A stretch of DNA of 64,000 nt from Bradyrhizobium sp. AZCC 1719 (GCF_036924525.1 NZ_JAZHRU010000001.1:6167001-6231000), one strand, 5' to 3'; positions 36,325 through 45,573 are shown, counted from the stretch's first letter. A program made the numbers and translations. The notes: generated by a model not told the origin, from the letters alone.

Positions 36325-38250
36325 ATGCAGTTTCATCTCAATGGCTTCGAGCCGGGCGACCCGGAAATCGCCGATCCCGTCGAGCGGGTGCTACCCTCCG
36401 GCACATCCGGACCGGTTCCGGCGGAAGTCGACGTCCTGATCGTCGGCTGCGGACCGGCGGGCTTGACGCTGGCGGCGCAGCTTGCGGCGTTTGCCGACAT
36501 CAAGACCTGCATCGTCGAGCAGAAGCCGAGTCGCCTCTTGCGCGGCCAGGCCGACGGCGTCGCCTGCCGCACCATGGAGATGTTCCACGCCTTTGGTTTC
36601 AGCGAGCGCGTGCTGAAAGAAGCCTGCTGGATCACCGAAACGACGTTCTGGAAGCCGGACGATCGCAAGCCCGAAAATATCGTCCGCAGCGGCCGGGTTC
36701 AGGACGTCGAGGATGGGCTATCGGAAATGCCGCATGTCATTCTCAACCAGGCGCGCGTGCATGATTGCTATCTCGACGTCATGCGCAAATCGCCAGCAAA
36801 ACTCGAGCCATATTATGCGCGGCGCCTGCGCGACCTCCAGATCGCTCCTTCAGCGCGCTTCGAAGACCACGCGGTGACCGTGACCCTGGAGCGGCTCGAT
36901 GCCGGGCACGCGGGCGAGATCGAGACCGTCAAGGCGCGCTATGTCGTGGGATGTGACGGCGCGCGCAGCACGGTGCGCCAGTCGATCGGGCGCGAGCTGC
37001 GCGGCGATTCCGCCAACCACGCCTGGGGCGTGATGGACGTCCTTGCCGTCACCGACTTCCCCGACATCCGCTTCAAGGTGCTGATCCAATCAGCCCGCGA
37101 CGGCAGCATCATCGTCATCCCGCGCGAAGGCGGTTATCTCGTCCGGCTCTATGTCGAACTCGCCAATCTTGACGCCGGCGAACGGGTCGCCAGCCGCAAC
37201 ATCACGTCGGATGATCTGATCGCGAAGGCGCGGCGGATTCTCAATCCCTATGCGCTCGACGTGAAGGAGATCGCCTGGTGGTCGGTTTATGAGATCGGCC
37301 AGCGGCTGACCGACAAGTTCGACGACGTGCCGGAAGAAGAAGTTGCAACCCGCCTGCCCCGCGTGTTCATTGCCGGCGACGCCTGCCACACCCACAGCCC
37401 GAAAGCCGGCCAGGGCATGAACGTCTCGATGCAGGACGCCTTCAATCTCGGATGGAAGCTCGCCTCCGTTCTGCGCCAGCGCAGCGCGCCGCATCTCTTG
37501 CACAGCTATTCGGCGGAACGGCAGGCGGTCGCGAAGGAGTTGATCGACTTTGACCGCGAATGGGCCACGATCCTCGCTTCCGCCAAGGGCGACAACAAGG
37601 GCGCGGATGCTGCGAAAACCCAGGACTATTTCGTCCGGCACGGCCGCTATACCGCGGGAACGGCGACCCACTACGGCCCGTCCATCATCACCGCCGAACC
37701 AAACCATCAGCATCTTGCAAAAGGCTTCGTGATCGGCACGCGCTTTCACTCCGCGCCGGTCGTGGGCCTCGCGGACGCCAGGCCGGTTCATCTGGGCCAC
37801 GTCGCCAAGGCAGACGGCCGCTTCCGGCTCTTCATCTTTGCCGGCGCGGGCGATCCCGCCGCCGCCAACGCCGCTCTCCGCTCGCTGTGCGTTTTCCTGA
37901 ACGAAAACCCCAGATCTCCCGTCAGGAGGCACACGCCTGCGGGCGCAGATATCGATTCCGTAATCGACGTCCGCGCCATATTCCAGCAGGCCCACACCGA
38001 GCTCGCCATCGAGACGATGCCCCCGCTCCTTCTCCCACGCAAAGGACGCTACGGGCTCATCGACTACGAAAAAATGTTCTGCCCTGATCTCAGGAGCGGC
38101 CACGACATCTTTTCGATGCGCGGCATCGATCGGGACAGCGGCTGCATGGTCGTGGTGCGCCCGGACCAGTATGTCGCGGATATCCTCCCGCTCGACGGCC
38201 ATGCCGAGCTTGCGGCATATTTCGACGGATTCATGCTGCGGGCGGAGTAA
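36325..38250 (+). CDS. mobA: FAD-dependent monooxygenase, 3-hydroxybenzoate 4-monooxygenase-like
   Basis: The ATG at 36325 follows GGGAGGAG; 641 residues. It has the FAD GxGxxG motif DVLIVGCGPAGLTLAAQLAA, the DG motif YVVGCDGARSTVRQSIG, the GD motif VFIAGDACHTHSPKAGQGMN and a C-terminal thioredoxin-like domain, which marks the phenol hydroxylase/MobA class. MobA turns 3-hydroxybenzoate into protocatechuate with NADPH and O2. The divergent MarR gene probably controls it. Its product could feed the LigI-GalB-GalC run about ten kilobases away. A phenol or resorcinol substrate cannot be excluded. Confidence 0.82.
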   Translation: MQFHLNGFEPGDPEIADPVERVLPSGTSGPVPAEVDVLIVGCGPAGLTLAAQLAAFADIKTCIVEQKPSRLLRGQADGVACRTMEMFHAFGFSERVLKEACWITETTFWKPDDRKPENIVRSGRVQDVEDGLSEMPHVILNQARVHDCYLDVMRKSPAKLEPYYARRLRDLQIAPSARFEDHAVTVTLERLDAGHAGEIETVKARYVVGCDGARSTVRQSIGRELRGDSANHAWGVMDVLAVTDFPDIRFKVLIQSARDGSIIVIPREGGYLVRLYVELANLDAGERVASRNITSDDLIAKARRILNPYALDVKEIAWWSVYEIGQRLTDKFDDVPEEEVATRLPRVFIAGDACHTHSPKAGQGMNVSMQDAFNLGWKLASVLRQRSAPHLLHSYSAERQAVAKELIDFDREWATILASAKGDNKGADAAKTQDYFVRHGRYTAGTATHYGPSIITAEPNHQHLAKGFVIGTRFHSAPVVGLADARPVHLGHVAKADGRFRLFIFAGAGDPAAANAALRSLCVFLNENPRSPVRRHTPAGADIDSVIDVRAIFQQAHTELAIETMPPLLLPRKGRYGLIDYEKMFCPDLRSGHDIFSMRGIDRDSGCMVVVRPDQYVADILPLDGHAELAAYFDGFMLRAE

Positions 38251-38252
38251 AC

Positions 38253-38320
38253 GTAGCCCGCATGAGCGGCGGCGATATGCGGGGACACTCTCCTGGGGTC
38301 GCTTCGCTCGCCCGGGCAAC
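38253..38320. repeat. Palindromic repeat family B, copy 2
   Basis: Degenerate copy running from gtagcccgcatgagcggcgg to gcttcgctcgcccgggcaac, just after the monooxygenase stop. The remaining bases up to 38546 are C-rich with no gene and probably hold the acpXL promoter. Confidence 0.75.
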
Positions 38321-38546
38321 GCTTGCTGAGTGAGAGACGGTGATTTCTTAGGCGACTCCCCGGAACCAAAATCCGCCCATCTTTGCCCCCAAATCCCTCT
38401 GCGCCCGGACCGCCTCCCTCCATTGAACTCAGCGCCCTGCTCCGATATACGGGCACTCGACTCCGGCCGAGGGAATGGGCCTTCCGGGGCCGTGCACCCG
38501 CCTCCTCCAAGCCGTTCCGGATTTTCTCCAGTATATCAAAGGCTTA

Positions 38547-38843
38547 ATGATGTCTTCCACATTCGATCAGATCGCCAACATTATCGCGGAGACCTGCGAC
38601 ATTCCGCGCGACACGATCAAGCCGGAGAGCCACGCCATCGACGATCTGGGCATCGACAGCCTGGACTTCCTCGACATCGCCTTTGCCATCGACAAGGCGT
38701 TCGGGATCAAGATGCCGCTCGAAAAATGGACCCAGGAGGTCAACGACGGCAAGGCCACGACCGAGCAGTATTTCGTGCTGCAAAATCTCGCCGATCGCAT
38801 CGACGAACTGGTCGCTGCCAAGAATGCAGCGCCGGGCGCCTAA
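38547..38843 (+). CDS. acpXL: AcpXL, acyl carrier protein for very-long-chain fatty acid
   Basis: The 98-residue protein has the phosphopantetheine site [18 protein letters not shown] (Ser in DSL), and is longer than normal AcpP, as AcpXL is. It carries the growing hydroxylated C26-C32 chain added to lipid A in Rhizobiales. It starts a cluster with the dehydratase, two ketoacyl synthases and the acyltransferase, the known acpXL-lpxXL order. ATG at 38547 or 38550 is possible. Confidence 0.92.
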   Translation: MMSSTFDQIANIIAETCDIPRDTIKPESHAIDDLGIDSLDFLDIAFAIDKAFGIKMPLEKWTQEVNDGKATTEQYFVLQNLADRIDELVAAKNAAPGA

Positions 38844-38852
38844 TCGCCCGCC

Positions 38853-39326
38853 ATGGACCTTGATTACTTTAAGCTGATCGACCGCGTCGTCGACCTGAAC
38901 CTCGACGAGAAGAGGATCACGGTCGAGGCGCAGGTGCCGGCCGCGCACACCATCTTCGAAGGGCATTTCCCTGGTTTCCCGATCATGCCCGGAGTTTTGC
39001 TGACCGAAGCGATGGCGCAGAGCTCCGGCTGGCTGATACTCGGCGTCCTGAAGTTCCAGCGCATGCCGTTCCTGGCCATCGTGAAAGAAGCCAAGATGCG
39101 GGGTTACGTCAGTCCCGGTCAGTTGCTGACGATCGATGCGAAGCTCGAGCACGAAGGCTCCGGCTTTGCCGTCACGAAGGCAAAAATACGCATCGGCAAG
39201 GAGTTGAAGTGCAGCGCCGAACTAACCTTCGGCCTTGCCCCCTTCCCCGACCCGGCCTTACGCGTGCATATGGACGCGATGGCCAACAAGATCGGCTTCC
39301 CACTGCAGGCGATAACGCATGACTGA
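38853..39326 (+). CDS. fabZXL: FabZ-like 3-hydroxyacyl-ACP dehydratase (VLCFA cluster)
   Basis: The 157-residue hotdog protein has EGHFPGFPIMPGVLLTEAMA, the FabZ signature with catalytic His in HFPG and Glu in EAMAQ. It dehydrates 3-hydroxyacyl-AcpXL during each cycle of lipid A long-chain synthesis. It begins nine bases after acpXL and overlaps the start of fabF2 by eight bases, showing tight coupling. The C-terminal tail is a little longer than housekeeping FabZ. Confidence 0.9.
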   Translation: MDLDYFKLIDRVVDLNLDEKRITVEAQVPAAHTIFEGHFPGFPIMPGVLLTEAMAQSSGWLILGVLKFQRMPFLAIVKEAKMRGYVSPGQLLTIDAKLEHEGSGFAVTKAKIRIGKELKCSAELTFGLAPFPDPALRVHMDAMANKIGFPLQAITHD

Positions 39327-40518
39327 GCCAAAATCCGCGGGCGCCAAGGAAGTCTGGATCACCGGCATCGGCATCGTCTCCTCGCTTGGCGAGGGGCTCG
39401 ACGCGCATTGGGATGCGCTGAACGCCGGCAAGATCAACATCGACGACAAGCGGTTCGCGCCCTACATCGTGCATCCGCTGGCGCCTGTTAGCTTCGACGC
39501 GCAGATCCCGAAAAAGGGCGACCAACGCCAGATGGAGGCGTGGCAGCGCATCGGCACCTATGCCGCGGGGCTGGCGCTGGATTCGGCCGGCGTCAAAGGC
39601 AACAAGGAAATCCTCGGCCGCATGGACATGATCGTCGCCGCCGGCGGCGGCGAGCGCGACATCGCAGTCGATGCGGCAATCCTGTGCGCCGACGCCAAGG
39701 GCAATTCCAGCCCCGGCTTTCTCAACGAACGGCTGATGAACGATCTGCGGCCGACGCTGTTCCTGGCCCAGCTCTCCAACCTGCTTGCCGGCAACATCGC
39801 CATCGTGCATGGCGTCTGCGGCACGTCGCGCACCTTCATGGGCGAGGAAGCCGCCAGCATCGACGCGGCGCGGATTGCGCTGGCGCGGATCGAAGCCGGC
39901 CAAAGCGACATCGCGCTGGTCGGCGCGGCCCATAATGGCGAACGGTCCGACCTCCTGGTGCTCTATGAATTCGGCGATTTCAACCTGACCGAAAAGTTTT
40001 CGCCGGTGTGGCAACGCGAGGAGAGAGGCGGCTTCGCGCTCGGCTCCGCCGGCTGTTTCCTGGTGCTGGAAGCCCGCGAGCACGCCGAAGCCCGCGGCGC
40101 CAAGCCTTACGCCAAACTGACCAAGGTCGTTGCCGACCTTGCGCAGCGCAAGCAGCCGGGCGCGGTGACCAAATCGCTGGAGGCGCTGTGGCCGAAGCTC
40201 GGCGTCGGCGACAGCGGCACCCTGATCACGGGCGCAACCGGCGTCGAGCCGGTGACGTCGGACGAGAAGGCCTTTTTGCGCCAGCATCCCGGCTTTGCGG
40301 TGCGCGCCACCGGCACGATCTTCGGTCACACGCTGGAGACGCAGTTTCCGCTGGGGCTGGCGCTTGCCGCACTCTCGATCTCCCGTGGCGCGCTGTTCCC
40401 GCCCAACGACCCGACCGGCCTCGAGGTTGAAAAGCCAGGCAGCCCGGACCAGATTGTCGTGGTGGGGGCCGGTCACTGGCAGGGCGAAGGCATGGCCCTG
40501 GTCGAGGCCATCAAGTAG
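39319..40518 (+). CDS. fabF2XL: FabF2XL beta-ketoacyl-ACP synthase, lacks one catalytic His
   Basis: The 399-residue protein has the thiolase fold of KAS II with the nucleophile Cys167 (IVHGVCGTSRTF) and the second active-site His337 (TIFGHTLETQF). Where KAS II normally has HINAHGTAT, this protein reads LITGATGVEPVT, so the first catalytic His is missing. It probably works as a heterodimer with the complete FabF1 next door, or as a non-decarboxylating partner. The gene sits in the conserved acpXL cluster. The pairing is inference. Confidence 0.88.
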   Translation: MTEPKSAGAKEVWITGIGIVSSLGEGLDAHWDALNAGKINIDDKRFAPYIVHPLAPVSFDAQIPKKGDQRQMEAWQRIGTYAAGLALDSAGVKGNKEILGRMDMIVAAGGGERDIAVDAAILCADAKGNSSPGFLNERLMNDLRPTLFLAQLSNLLAGNIAIVHGVCGTSRTFMGEEAASIDAARIALARIEAGQSDIALVGAAHNGERSDLLVLYEFGDFNLTEKFSPVWQREERGGFALGSAGCFLVLEAREHAEARGAKPYAKLTKVVADLAQRKQPGAVTKSLEALWPKLGVGDSGTLITGATGVEPVTSDEKAFLRQHPGFAVRATGTIFGHTLETQFPLGLALAALSISRGALFPPNDPTGLEVEKPGSPDQIVVVGAGHWQGEGMALVEAIK

Positions 40519-40524
40519 AGCGTG

Positions 40525-40544
40525 GCCGAAAGACCGCTTTCGGC
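40525..40544. other. Hairpin between fabF2 and fabF1
   Basis: The sequence gccgaaag-accg-ctttcggc forms a perfect eight-base stem in the 88-base gap between the two synthase genes. It lacks a U-run, so it is more likely an mRNA processing or stability element than a terminator. Confidence 0.5.
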
Positions 40545-40606
40545 ACCGCCAGAGCAAACAATGAGCGCGAGCGCGCTTTCAGTTACGGCGCAACATCGGG
40601 GGAACC

Positions 40607-41884
40607 ATGTCAGCACCACGCGATAAACTCGGCAGGCCGATCGTCGTCGTCACCGGCATGGGCGTGGTGACGTCGCTCGGCGCCGGCAAGCAGGACAATT
40701 GGGCAAAGCTGACCGCGGGTGAATCCGGCATCCGTACCGTGACGCGCTTTCCGATCGACGGCCTGAAAACGACCATGGCCGGCACCGTCGATTTCGTCAC
40801 CGTCGATCCGTTCTCGTCGACCGGCCTCAGCGAACGTCTCGCCGAGATGGCGACCGGGGAAGCGCTCGAACAGGCGGCGATCGGCGCCAAGGCCGACTTT
40901 CCCGGACCGCTGTTTCTGGCAGTTGCGCCGGTCGAGGTCGAATGGCCGCAGCGGCTCGAGCTCGGACGCGCCGTCGGCAGGACCGAATTCGGCTACGAGG
41001 ATATGCTGCGCGTCAGCGGCGGCGGCCGGTTCACGGCCTACCATCGCCGCTTCATGTTCGGTTCGATAGCGAGCCACCTGGCCGAAACGTTCGGCACCAA
41101 GGGATCGCCGATCTCGCTCTCCACCGCCTGCGCCTCCGGTGCCACCGCGATCCAGCTCGGCGTCGAGGCGATCCGCCGCGGCGAAGCCGATGCCGCGCTG
41201 TGCGTCGGCACCGACGGCTCGGTGAACCCGGAAGCGATGGTGCGATTCTCGCTGTTGTCGGCGCTATCGACGCAGAACGATCCGCCGCAGGCCGCCTCAA
41301 GGCCGTTTTCCAAGAACCGCGACGGCTTTGTCATGGCCGAAGGCGCCGGCGCGATGGTGCTGGAGAGCTACGAATCCGCAATCGCGCGCGGCGCGAAAAT
41401 TCTCGGCGTGGTGGCCGGCTGCGGTGAATTGACCGACTCGTTCCATCGCACCCGCTCCAGCCCGGACGGCAAGCCGATCATCGGCTGCATGCGCAAGACA
41501 CTGGCCGATGCCGGCCTCGAGCCGGAGCAGATCGATCACATCAACGCGCACGGCACCGCGACGCCGGAAAACGACAAGATGGAGTACAACACGACCGCGG
41601 TCGTGTTCGGCGAGCATTTGCCGAAGATTCCGGTGTCCTCGAACAAGTCGATGGTCGGGCATACGATTTCCGCCGCCGGCGCGGTGGAAGCCGTGTTCTC
41701 GCTGCTGACGCTGGAGCATCAGCGAATTCCGCCGACCATCAATTACGAGATTCCGGATCCGGCCATCCTGTTCGACGTGGTCGGCAACAAGGCGCGCGAC
41801 GCCAAGGTCACCGCCGTGATGTCGAACTCGTTCGGTTTCGGCGGGCAGAACGCCTCGCTGATCCTGACGCGCGAACCGGTATAA
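40607..41884 (+). CDS. fabF1XL: FabF1XL beta-ketoacyl-ACP synthase
   Basis: The 425-residue KAS II protein has the complete triad: Cys175 in LSTACASGAT, His315 in HINAHGTATPEND and His352 in SNKSMVGHTISA. It condenses malonyl-ACP with the acyl chain on AcpXL. It follows fabF2 after 88 bases and precedes the acyltransferase by 15 bases. No alcohol dehydrogenase gene is between it and lpxXL here, unlike the order often reported for Rhizobium. Confidence 0.92.
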   Translation: MSAPRDKLGRPIVVVTGMGVVTSLGAGKQDNWAKLTAGESGIRTVTRFPIDGLKTTMAGTVDFVTVDPFSSTGLSERLAEMATGEALEQAAIGAKADFPGPLFLAVAPVEVEWPQRLELGRAVGRTEFGYEDMLRVSGGGRFTAYHRRFMFGSIASHLAETFGTKGSPISLSTACASGATAIQLGVEAIRRGEADAALCVGTDGSVNPEAMVRFSLLSALSTQNDPPQAASRPFSKNRDGFVMAEGAGAMVLESYESAIARGAKILGVVAGCGELTDSFHRTRSSPDGKPIIGCMRKTLADAGLEPEQIDHINAHGTATPENDKMEYNTTAVVFGEHLPKIPVSSNKSMVGHTISAAGAVEAVFSLLTLEHQRIPPTINYEIPDPAILFDVVGNKARDAKVTAVMSNSFGFGGQNASLILTREPV

Positions 41885-41899
41885 GCCAGCTTCGCAAAA

Positions 41900-42835
41900 A
41901 TGAACCGTCTGCTCCTACGCACCAAGGCGCGCCTGCGCGACGCCGCCAAGCCGGTGGCTGAAGCCGCTGTCGGCGCGCTGACGATCGCGCTGTTGCGCAC
42001 CACGCGCTATTTCGATCCGGACAAGACCGCCGATTTCTTCGGCCGGGTCACTCGCTTCATCGGCCGCAGGCTGCGCGAGGACCGCATCGGCCGCGAGAAT
42101 CTCAAGGCCGCCTTCCCCGAGAAATCGGCCGAAGAGATCGAAACCATTTTGGCCGGCGTGTGGGACAATCTCGGCCGCATCGGCGCCGAGTTCGCCCATC
42201 TCGATCACATCTGGGATTACGACCTCGATCATCCGGACAAGCCGAGCCGCATCGAGTTCCCGCCGCGGACCAAGGAAATCTTCGATTCTTTGCGCGACGA
42301 CGGGAGGCCTGCGATCATCTTCGCGAGCCATCTCGGCAATTGGGAGATCCCCGCGCTCGGCGCCGTCGCGCACGGGCTCGATTGCGCGATCCTGTTCCGC
42401 CGGCCGAACATCGAGGCCGCCGACCGCGCCATCGAAAAAATCCGCGCCGTCAAGATGGGCACGCTGGTGCCGGCCGGCCGAGAGGCGCCGCTCAAATTGG
42501 CGGAGGCCCTGCAGCGGGGCCAGCACGTCGCGATGCTGGTCGATCAGTACCTGGGCAACGGCGTCGAGGTGACGTTCTTCGGCCGCAAGACCAAGGCCAA
42601 CCCAACGCTGGCGCGGCTGCTGCGGCAGGTCGAATGCCCCGTGCACGGCGTGCGCATCATCCGCCTGCCCAACCACCGCTTCCGCGCCGAGCTGTCCGAA
42701 GAGGTCAAGCCGGTGCGCGACGCCTCCGGGCAAATCGACATCCAGGGCACGATGCAGGCGGTGACATCCGTGGTCGAAGGCTGGGTGCGGGAATATCCGG
42801 ACCAGTGGCTGTGGCTGCACCGGCGGTGGCGGTAG
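41900..42835 (+). CDS. lpxXL: LpxXL, VLCFA lipid A acyltransferase
   Basis: The 311-residue protein of the HtrB/LpxL family has the acyltransferase motif HLGNWE (HX4E), then RRPNIEAADRAIEKIR and VDQYLGNGVEVTFFGR, as in lipid A acyltransferases. In Rhizobiales LpxXL transfers the 27-hydroxyoctacosanoate-type chain from AcpXL to lipid A. It ends the five-gene cluster. There is no clear N-terminal signal anchor, but a hydrophobic helix near 22-35 could associate with the membrane. Confidence 0.9.
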   Translation: MNRLLLRTKARLRDAAKPVAEAAVGALTIALLRTTRYFDPDKTADFFGRVTRFIGRRLREDRIGRENLKAAFPEKSAEEIETILAGVWDNLGRIGAEFAHLDHIWDYDLDHPDKPSRIEFPPRTKEIFDSLRDDGRPAIIFASHLGNWEIPALGAVAHGLDCAILFRRPNIEAADRAIEKIRAVKMGTLVPAGREAPLKLAEALQRGQHVAMLVDQYLGNGVEVTFFGRKTKANPTLARLLRQVECPVHGVRIIRLPNHRFRAELSEEVKPVRDASGQIDIQGTMQAVTSVVEGWVREYPDQWLWLHRRWR

Positions 42836-42853
42836 AATCGTTTATGTAGTTGG

Positions 42854-42932
42854 CGTAGCCCGGATGAGCGCAGCGACATCCGGGACTTTTGCAACACCGC
42901 CCCCGGATATCGCTTCGCTCATCCGGGGCACG
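42854..42932. repeat. Palindromic repeat family B, copy 3
   Basis: Runs from gtagcccggatgagcgcagc to cgcttcgctcatccggggca directly after lpxXL; it could act as an end-of-operon hairpin. Confidence 0.85.
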
Positions 42933-42939
42933 GCGTGGC

Positions 42940-43050
42940 CTACCCGCCGAACAGGCCGAGGCTCCACGCCTTCATCGCAACCGTCGATGCCAGGACGACG
43001 ATGATCTGCAGCAGCGTGCGCGTTGAGAAGAAGGTGAGAATGTTGGTCAT
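42940..43050 (-). CDS. Small single-pass membrane protein (36 residues)
   Basis: The ATG at 43050 has GGGAG seven bases upstream. The product is a 36-residue protein starting MTNILTFFSTRTLLQIIVVL, then VLASTVAMKAWSLGLFGG, so almost all of it is one hydrophobic helix. The frame is short but has a good ribosome site and a clean membrane profile. It lies between two repeats; a longer open frame reaching 43206 extends into the repeat and is less likely to be the gene. Function unknown. Confidence 0.55.
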   Translation of the reverse strand: MTNILTFFSTRTLLQIIVVLASTVAMKAWSLGLFGG

Positions 43051-43171
43051 GTGATGCTCCCGGAAGCGAGCTATAGATTCTGCCTCGGGTTTCGGCAATA
43101 GGTGTTTGTTGGCGACGGAGTGCGGACAAGGCCATAGCATCCGGAATATTACGACACCTGCATACTGGTTC

Positions 43172-43254
43172 GTCATTGCGAGAAGCGAAGCGACGAAGCA
43201 ATCCATCTCTGCGCTTGCGGCGCTATGGATTGCTTCGCTTCGCTCGCAATGACG
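43172..43254. repeat. Palindromic repeat family A, copy 2
   Basis: Arms cgtcattgcgagaagcgaag and cttcgcttcgctcgcaatga match copy 1 at 32831-32907. It is located just after the PotF-like gene fragment. Confidence 0.85.
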
Positions 43255-43282
43255 GGTGCGGCAACGTCCGCGCCCCTACCCA

Positions 43283-44390
43283 TCATCTCCCCGTCTTCAC
43301 CCGTGTCCACAGCCGGTTGATCACGCGTTGCGTCGCGGGATCGCGCGCCTTGATGACGAACAGCTTTTTCTGCGTCGCTTCGTCCGGATAGATGTTGCGG
43401 TCGTTCAAAATCTTCGGATCGATCAGCTTCTGGCTCGCGAGATTGCCGTTGGCGTAGGACAGGAAATCGGAATTCTTCGCCGCGACCTCGGGGCGGTAGA
43501 GATAGTTGATCAGCTCGTAGGCTTCCGCGACGTTCTTCGCATCCGCGGGAATCGCGAGATTGTCGAAGAACATCTGCGCACCCTCTTTCGGGATGGTGTA
43601 GCCGATCTCGACGCCGTTTTTTGCTTCCGCCGCGCGGCTGCGCGCCTGCATGATGTCGCCCGACCAGCCCACCACGAAGCAGATCTCCGCCCGAGGCGAG
43701 CGCGCCCAGATATTCGGAAGAGTGAAACTTGCGAACGTTGGGCCTGATCTTGCTGACGAGATCGGCGGCCTTTTCCAGATCGGCCTGCTTGGTGGAGTTC
43801 GGATCGATGCCGAGATAACTCAGTGCCGCCGGCAGAATGTCGTCGGCGGAATCAAGCATATGGATGCCGCAGTCTTTGAATTTTGCGAGGTTCTCCGGCT
43901 TGAAGACGATATCCCAACTGTCGATCTTGGCGTCGGGCCCGAGAATCCTCGCCGCCGTCTTGACGTTGTAGCCGATCCCCGTGGTGCCCCACATGTAGTT
44001 AGCGGCGTAATTGTTGTCGGGATCATAGGTCGCAAGCTGGCTGGTCACGACAGGCCAGGCGTTGGCGAGATTGGGCAGCTTCGACTTGTCGAGCTTGAGG
44101 AAGACTTTTGCGGTGATCTGGCGCTGCAGGAAATAGCCGGTCGGCACCACGACGTCGTAGCCGGACTTTCCGGCCAGGAGGCGCGTCTCCAGCGTCTCGT
44201 TGGCGTCGAACGTGTCGTAGACCACCTTGATGCCGGTTTCCTTGGTGAAATCCTCCAGCACCCCCGGCGCCATATAGTTCGACCAATTGTAGAAGTTCAC
44301 CGTGCGCTCCTGCGCCCAGGCGGGCGAGAGCGACAGCGCCACAGCCATCGCGCCGATCAGGCGCAGCGAACTTCTAATCTGATCGCGCAT
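43283..44390 (-). pseudogene. PotF-like polyamine ABC solute-binding protein, frameshifted
   Basis: The N-terminal part starts at ATG 44390 with a signal peptide (IGAMAVALSLSPAWAQE) and the family pattern VNFYNWSNYMAPGVLEDFTK and ANYMWGTTGIGYNVKTA. After EYLGALASG the frame breaks; the expected CFVVGWSGDIMQARSRAAEA continues in another frame to RVINRLWTRVKTGR. A single extra base near 43687-43693 (in a run of C on the plus strand) explains it. The repaired product would be about 368 residues. It starts three bases after the aminotransferase gene. Real decay or a base-call error are both possible. Confidence 0.78.
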
Positions 44391-44393
44391 GCT

Positions 44394-45566
44394 CTACCTC
44401 CTGCGGCGGCCGTGAACTGCGTCCGACAGGCGTTCCAGCGCGGTATCCAGTGTTTCGTCCTTCTTGGAAAAACAGAACCGCACCACCGACGTCACCGCGT
44501 CCTGTTCATAGAAAGCCGACACCGGGATCGCGGCGACCTTGTAGTCGCTCACAATGCGCTTGCAGAACTCGACGTCGGTCTCATTCAGCCCAAGCGGCGA
44601 CAGGTCGACGGTGAGAAAATACGTGCCCTGCGACTTCAGCACGGGAAAGCCGATGCTCTCTAGTCCCTTCGTTAACCGGTCCCGGCTCCGCGCCAGTTCC
44701 TTGCGCATGTCGTAAAAATATTCGTCTGATTTGCCGAGGCCATAGGCCACCGCCGCCTGCAGGTTCGGCGCAGTGGTGAAGGTCAGGAACTGGTGCACCT
44801 TGGCCGCCACCCGCAACAGCGGCGGCGCAGCGCAGACGAAGCCGACCTTCCATCCCGTCAGCGAAAAAATCTTGCCGGCGCTGCCGACCTTGATGGTGCG
44901 GTCGCGCATGCCCGGGATCGTGATCAGCGGAATATGCTCGCGGCCGTCGAAGATGACGTGCTCCCAGACCTCGTCGCAAATCGCAATGGTGTCGAACTTC
45001 TGGCAGAAGCGCGCCAGCAGTTCGAGGTCTTCGCGGGGATAGACGACGGCTGCCGGATTGAGCGGATTGTTGAACAGCACCGCCTTGGTCTTGGGATTGA
45101 AGACGCTGGCCAGCATCTCCTCCGTCAGTCGCCAGCCCGGCGGCTCCAGCCGCAACAGGCGCGGAATGCCGCCGGCCTGGCGGATAATCGGCAAATAGCT
45201 GTCATAGACCGGCTGGAACACGACGACCTCATCGCCGGGTTCGACCACGGCAAGAATGGACGCGGTCAGCGCCTCGGTGCCGCCCGAGGTCACCATCACT
45301 TCCGTCATCGGATCAAGCGAGAGCTTGTGCCAGCGGCCGTAATGAGCGGCGATCGCCTGCCGGAGTTCCGGAATGCCCATCATCGACGGGTACTGGTTAT
45401 ATCCGTTCAAGGTCGCGTCGGCCGCCGCGCGGCGGATGTCCTCCGGTCCGGGATCGTCGGGAAAGCCCTGGCCGAGATTGATGGCGTTGTTGTCGCGGGC
45501 GGCCTGCGACATCGCCTCGAACACGGTGACGGGAAGGTCGGCAAAGACCTTGTTCATGGAGGTCAT
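44394..45566 (-). CDS. Class I/II PLP aminotransferase (YbdL/KAT-like)
   Basis: The 390-residue protein has INLGQGFPDDPGPEDIRRAA, TSGGTEALTASILAVVEPGD, NNPLNPAAVVYPREDLELL and the PLP lysine SAGKIFSLTGWKVGFV. These fit the methionine/kynurenine aminotransferase group. It begins seven bases after the rhodanese stop and ends just before the PotF-like start, forming a three-gene unit on the minus strand. The amino donor is not known. Start ATG at 45566; ATG 45557 is possible. Confidence 0.9.
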   Translation of the reverse strand: MTSMNKVFADLPVTVFEAMSQAARDNNAINLGQGFPDDPGPEDIRRAAADATLNGYNQYPSMMGIPELRQAIAAHYGRWHKLSLDPMTEVMVTSGGTEALTASILAVVEPGDEVVVFQPVYDSYLPIIRQAGGIPRLLRLEPPGWRLTEEMLASVFNPKTKAVLFNNPLNPAAVVYPREDLELLARFCQKFDTIAICDEVWEHVIFDGREHIPLITIPGMRDRTIKVGSAGKIFSLTGWKVGFVCAAPPLLRVAAKVHQFLTFTTAPNLQAAVAYGLGKSDEYFYDMRKELARSRDRLTKGLESIGFPVLKSQGTYFLTVDLSPLGLNETDVEFCKRIVSDYKVAAIPVSAFYEQDAVTSVVRFCFSKKDETLDTALERLSDAVHGRRRR

Positions 45567-45573
45567 TGGCAGA

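Noticed and set aside
37090..38319. Minus-strand frame opposite the monooxygenase (409 codons), and similar ones opposite fabF2, fabF1 and lpxXL
   Set aside because: All are antisense to well-recognised genes and have no motifs.
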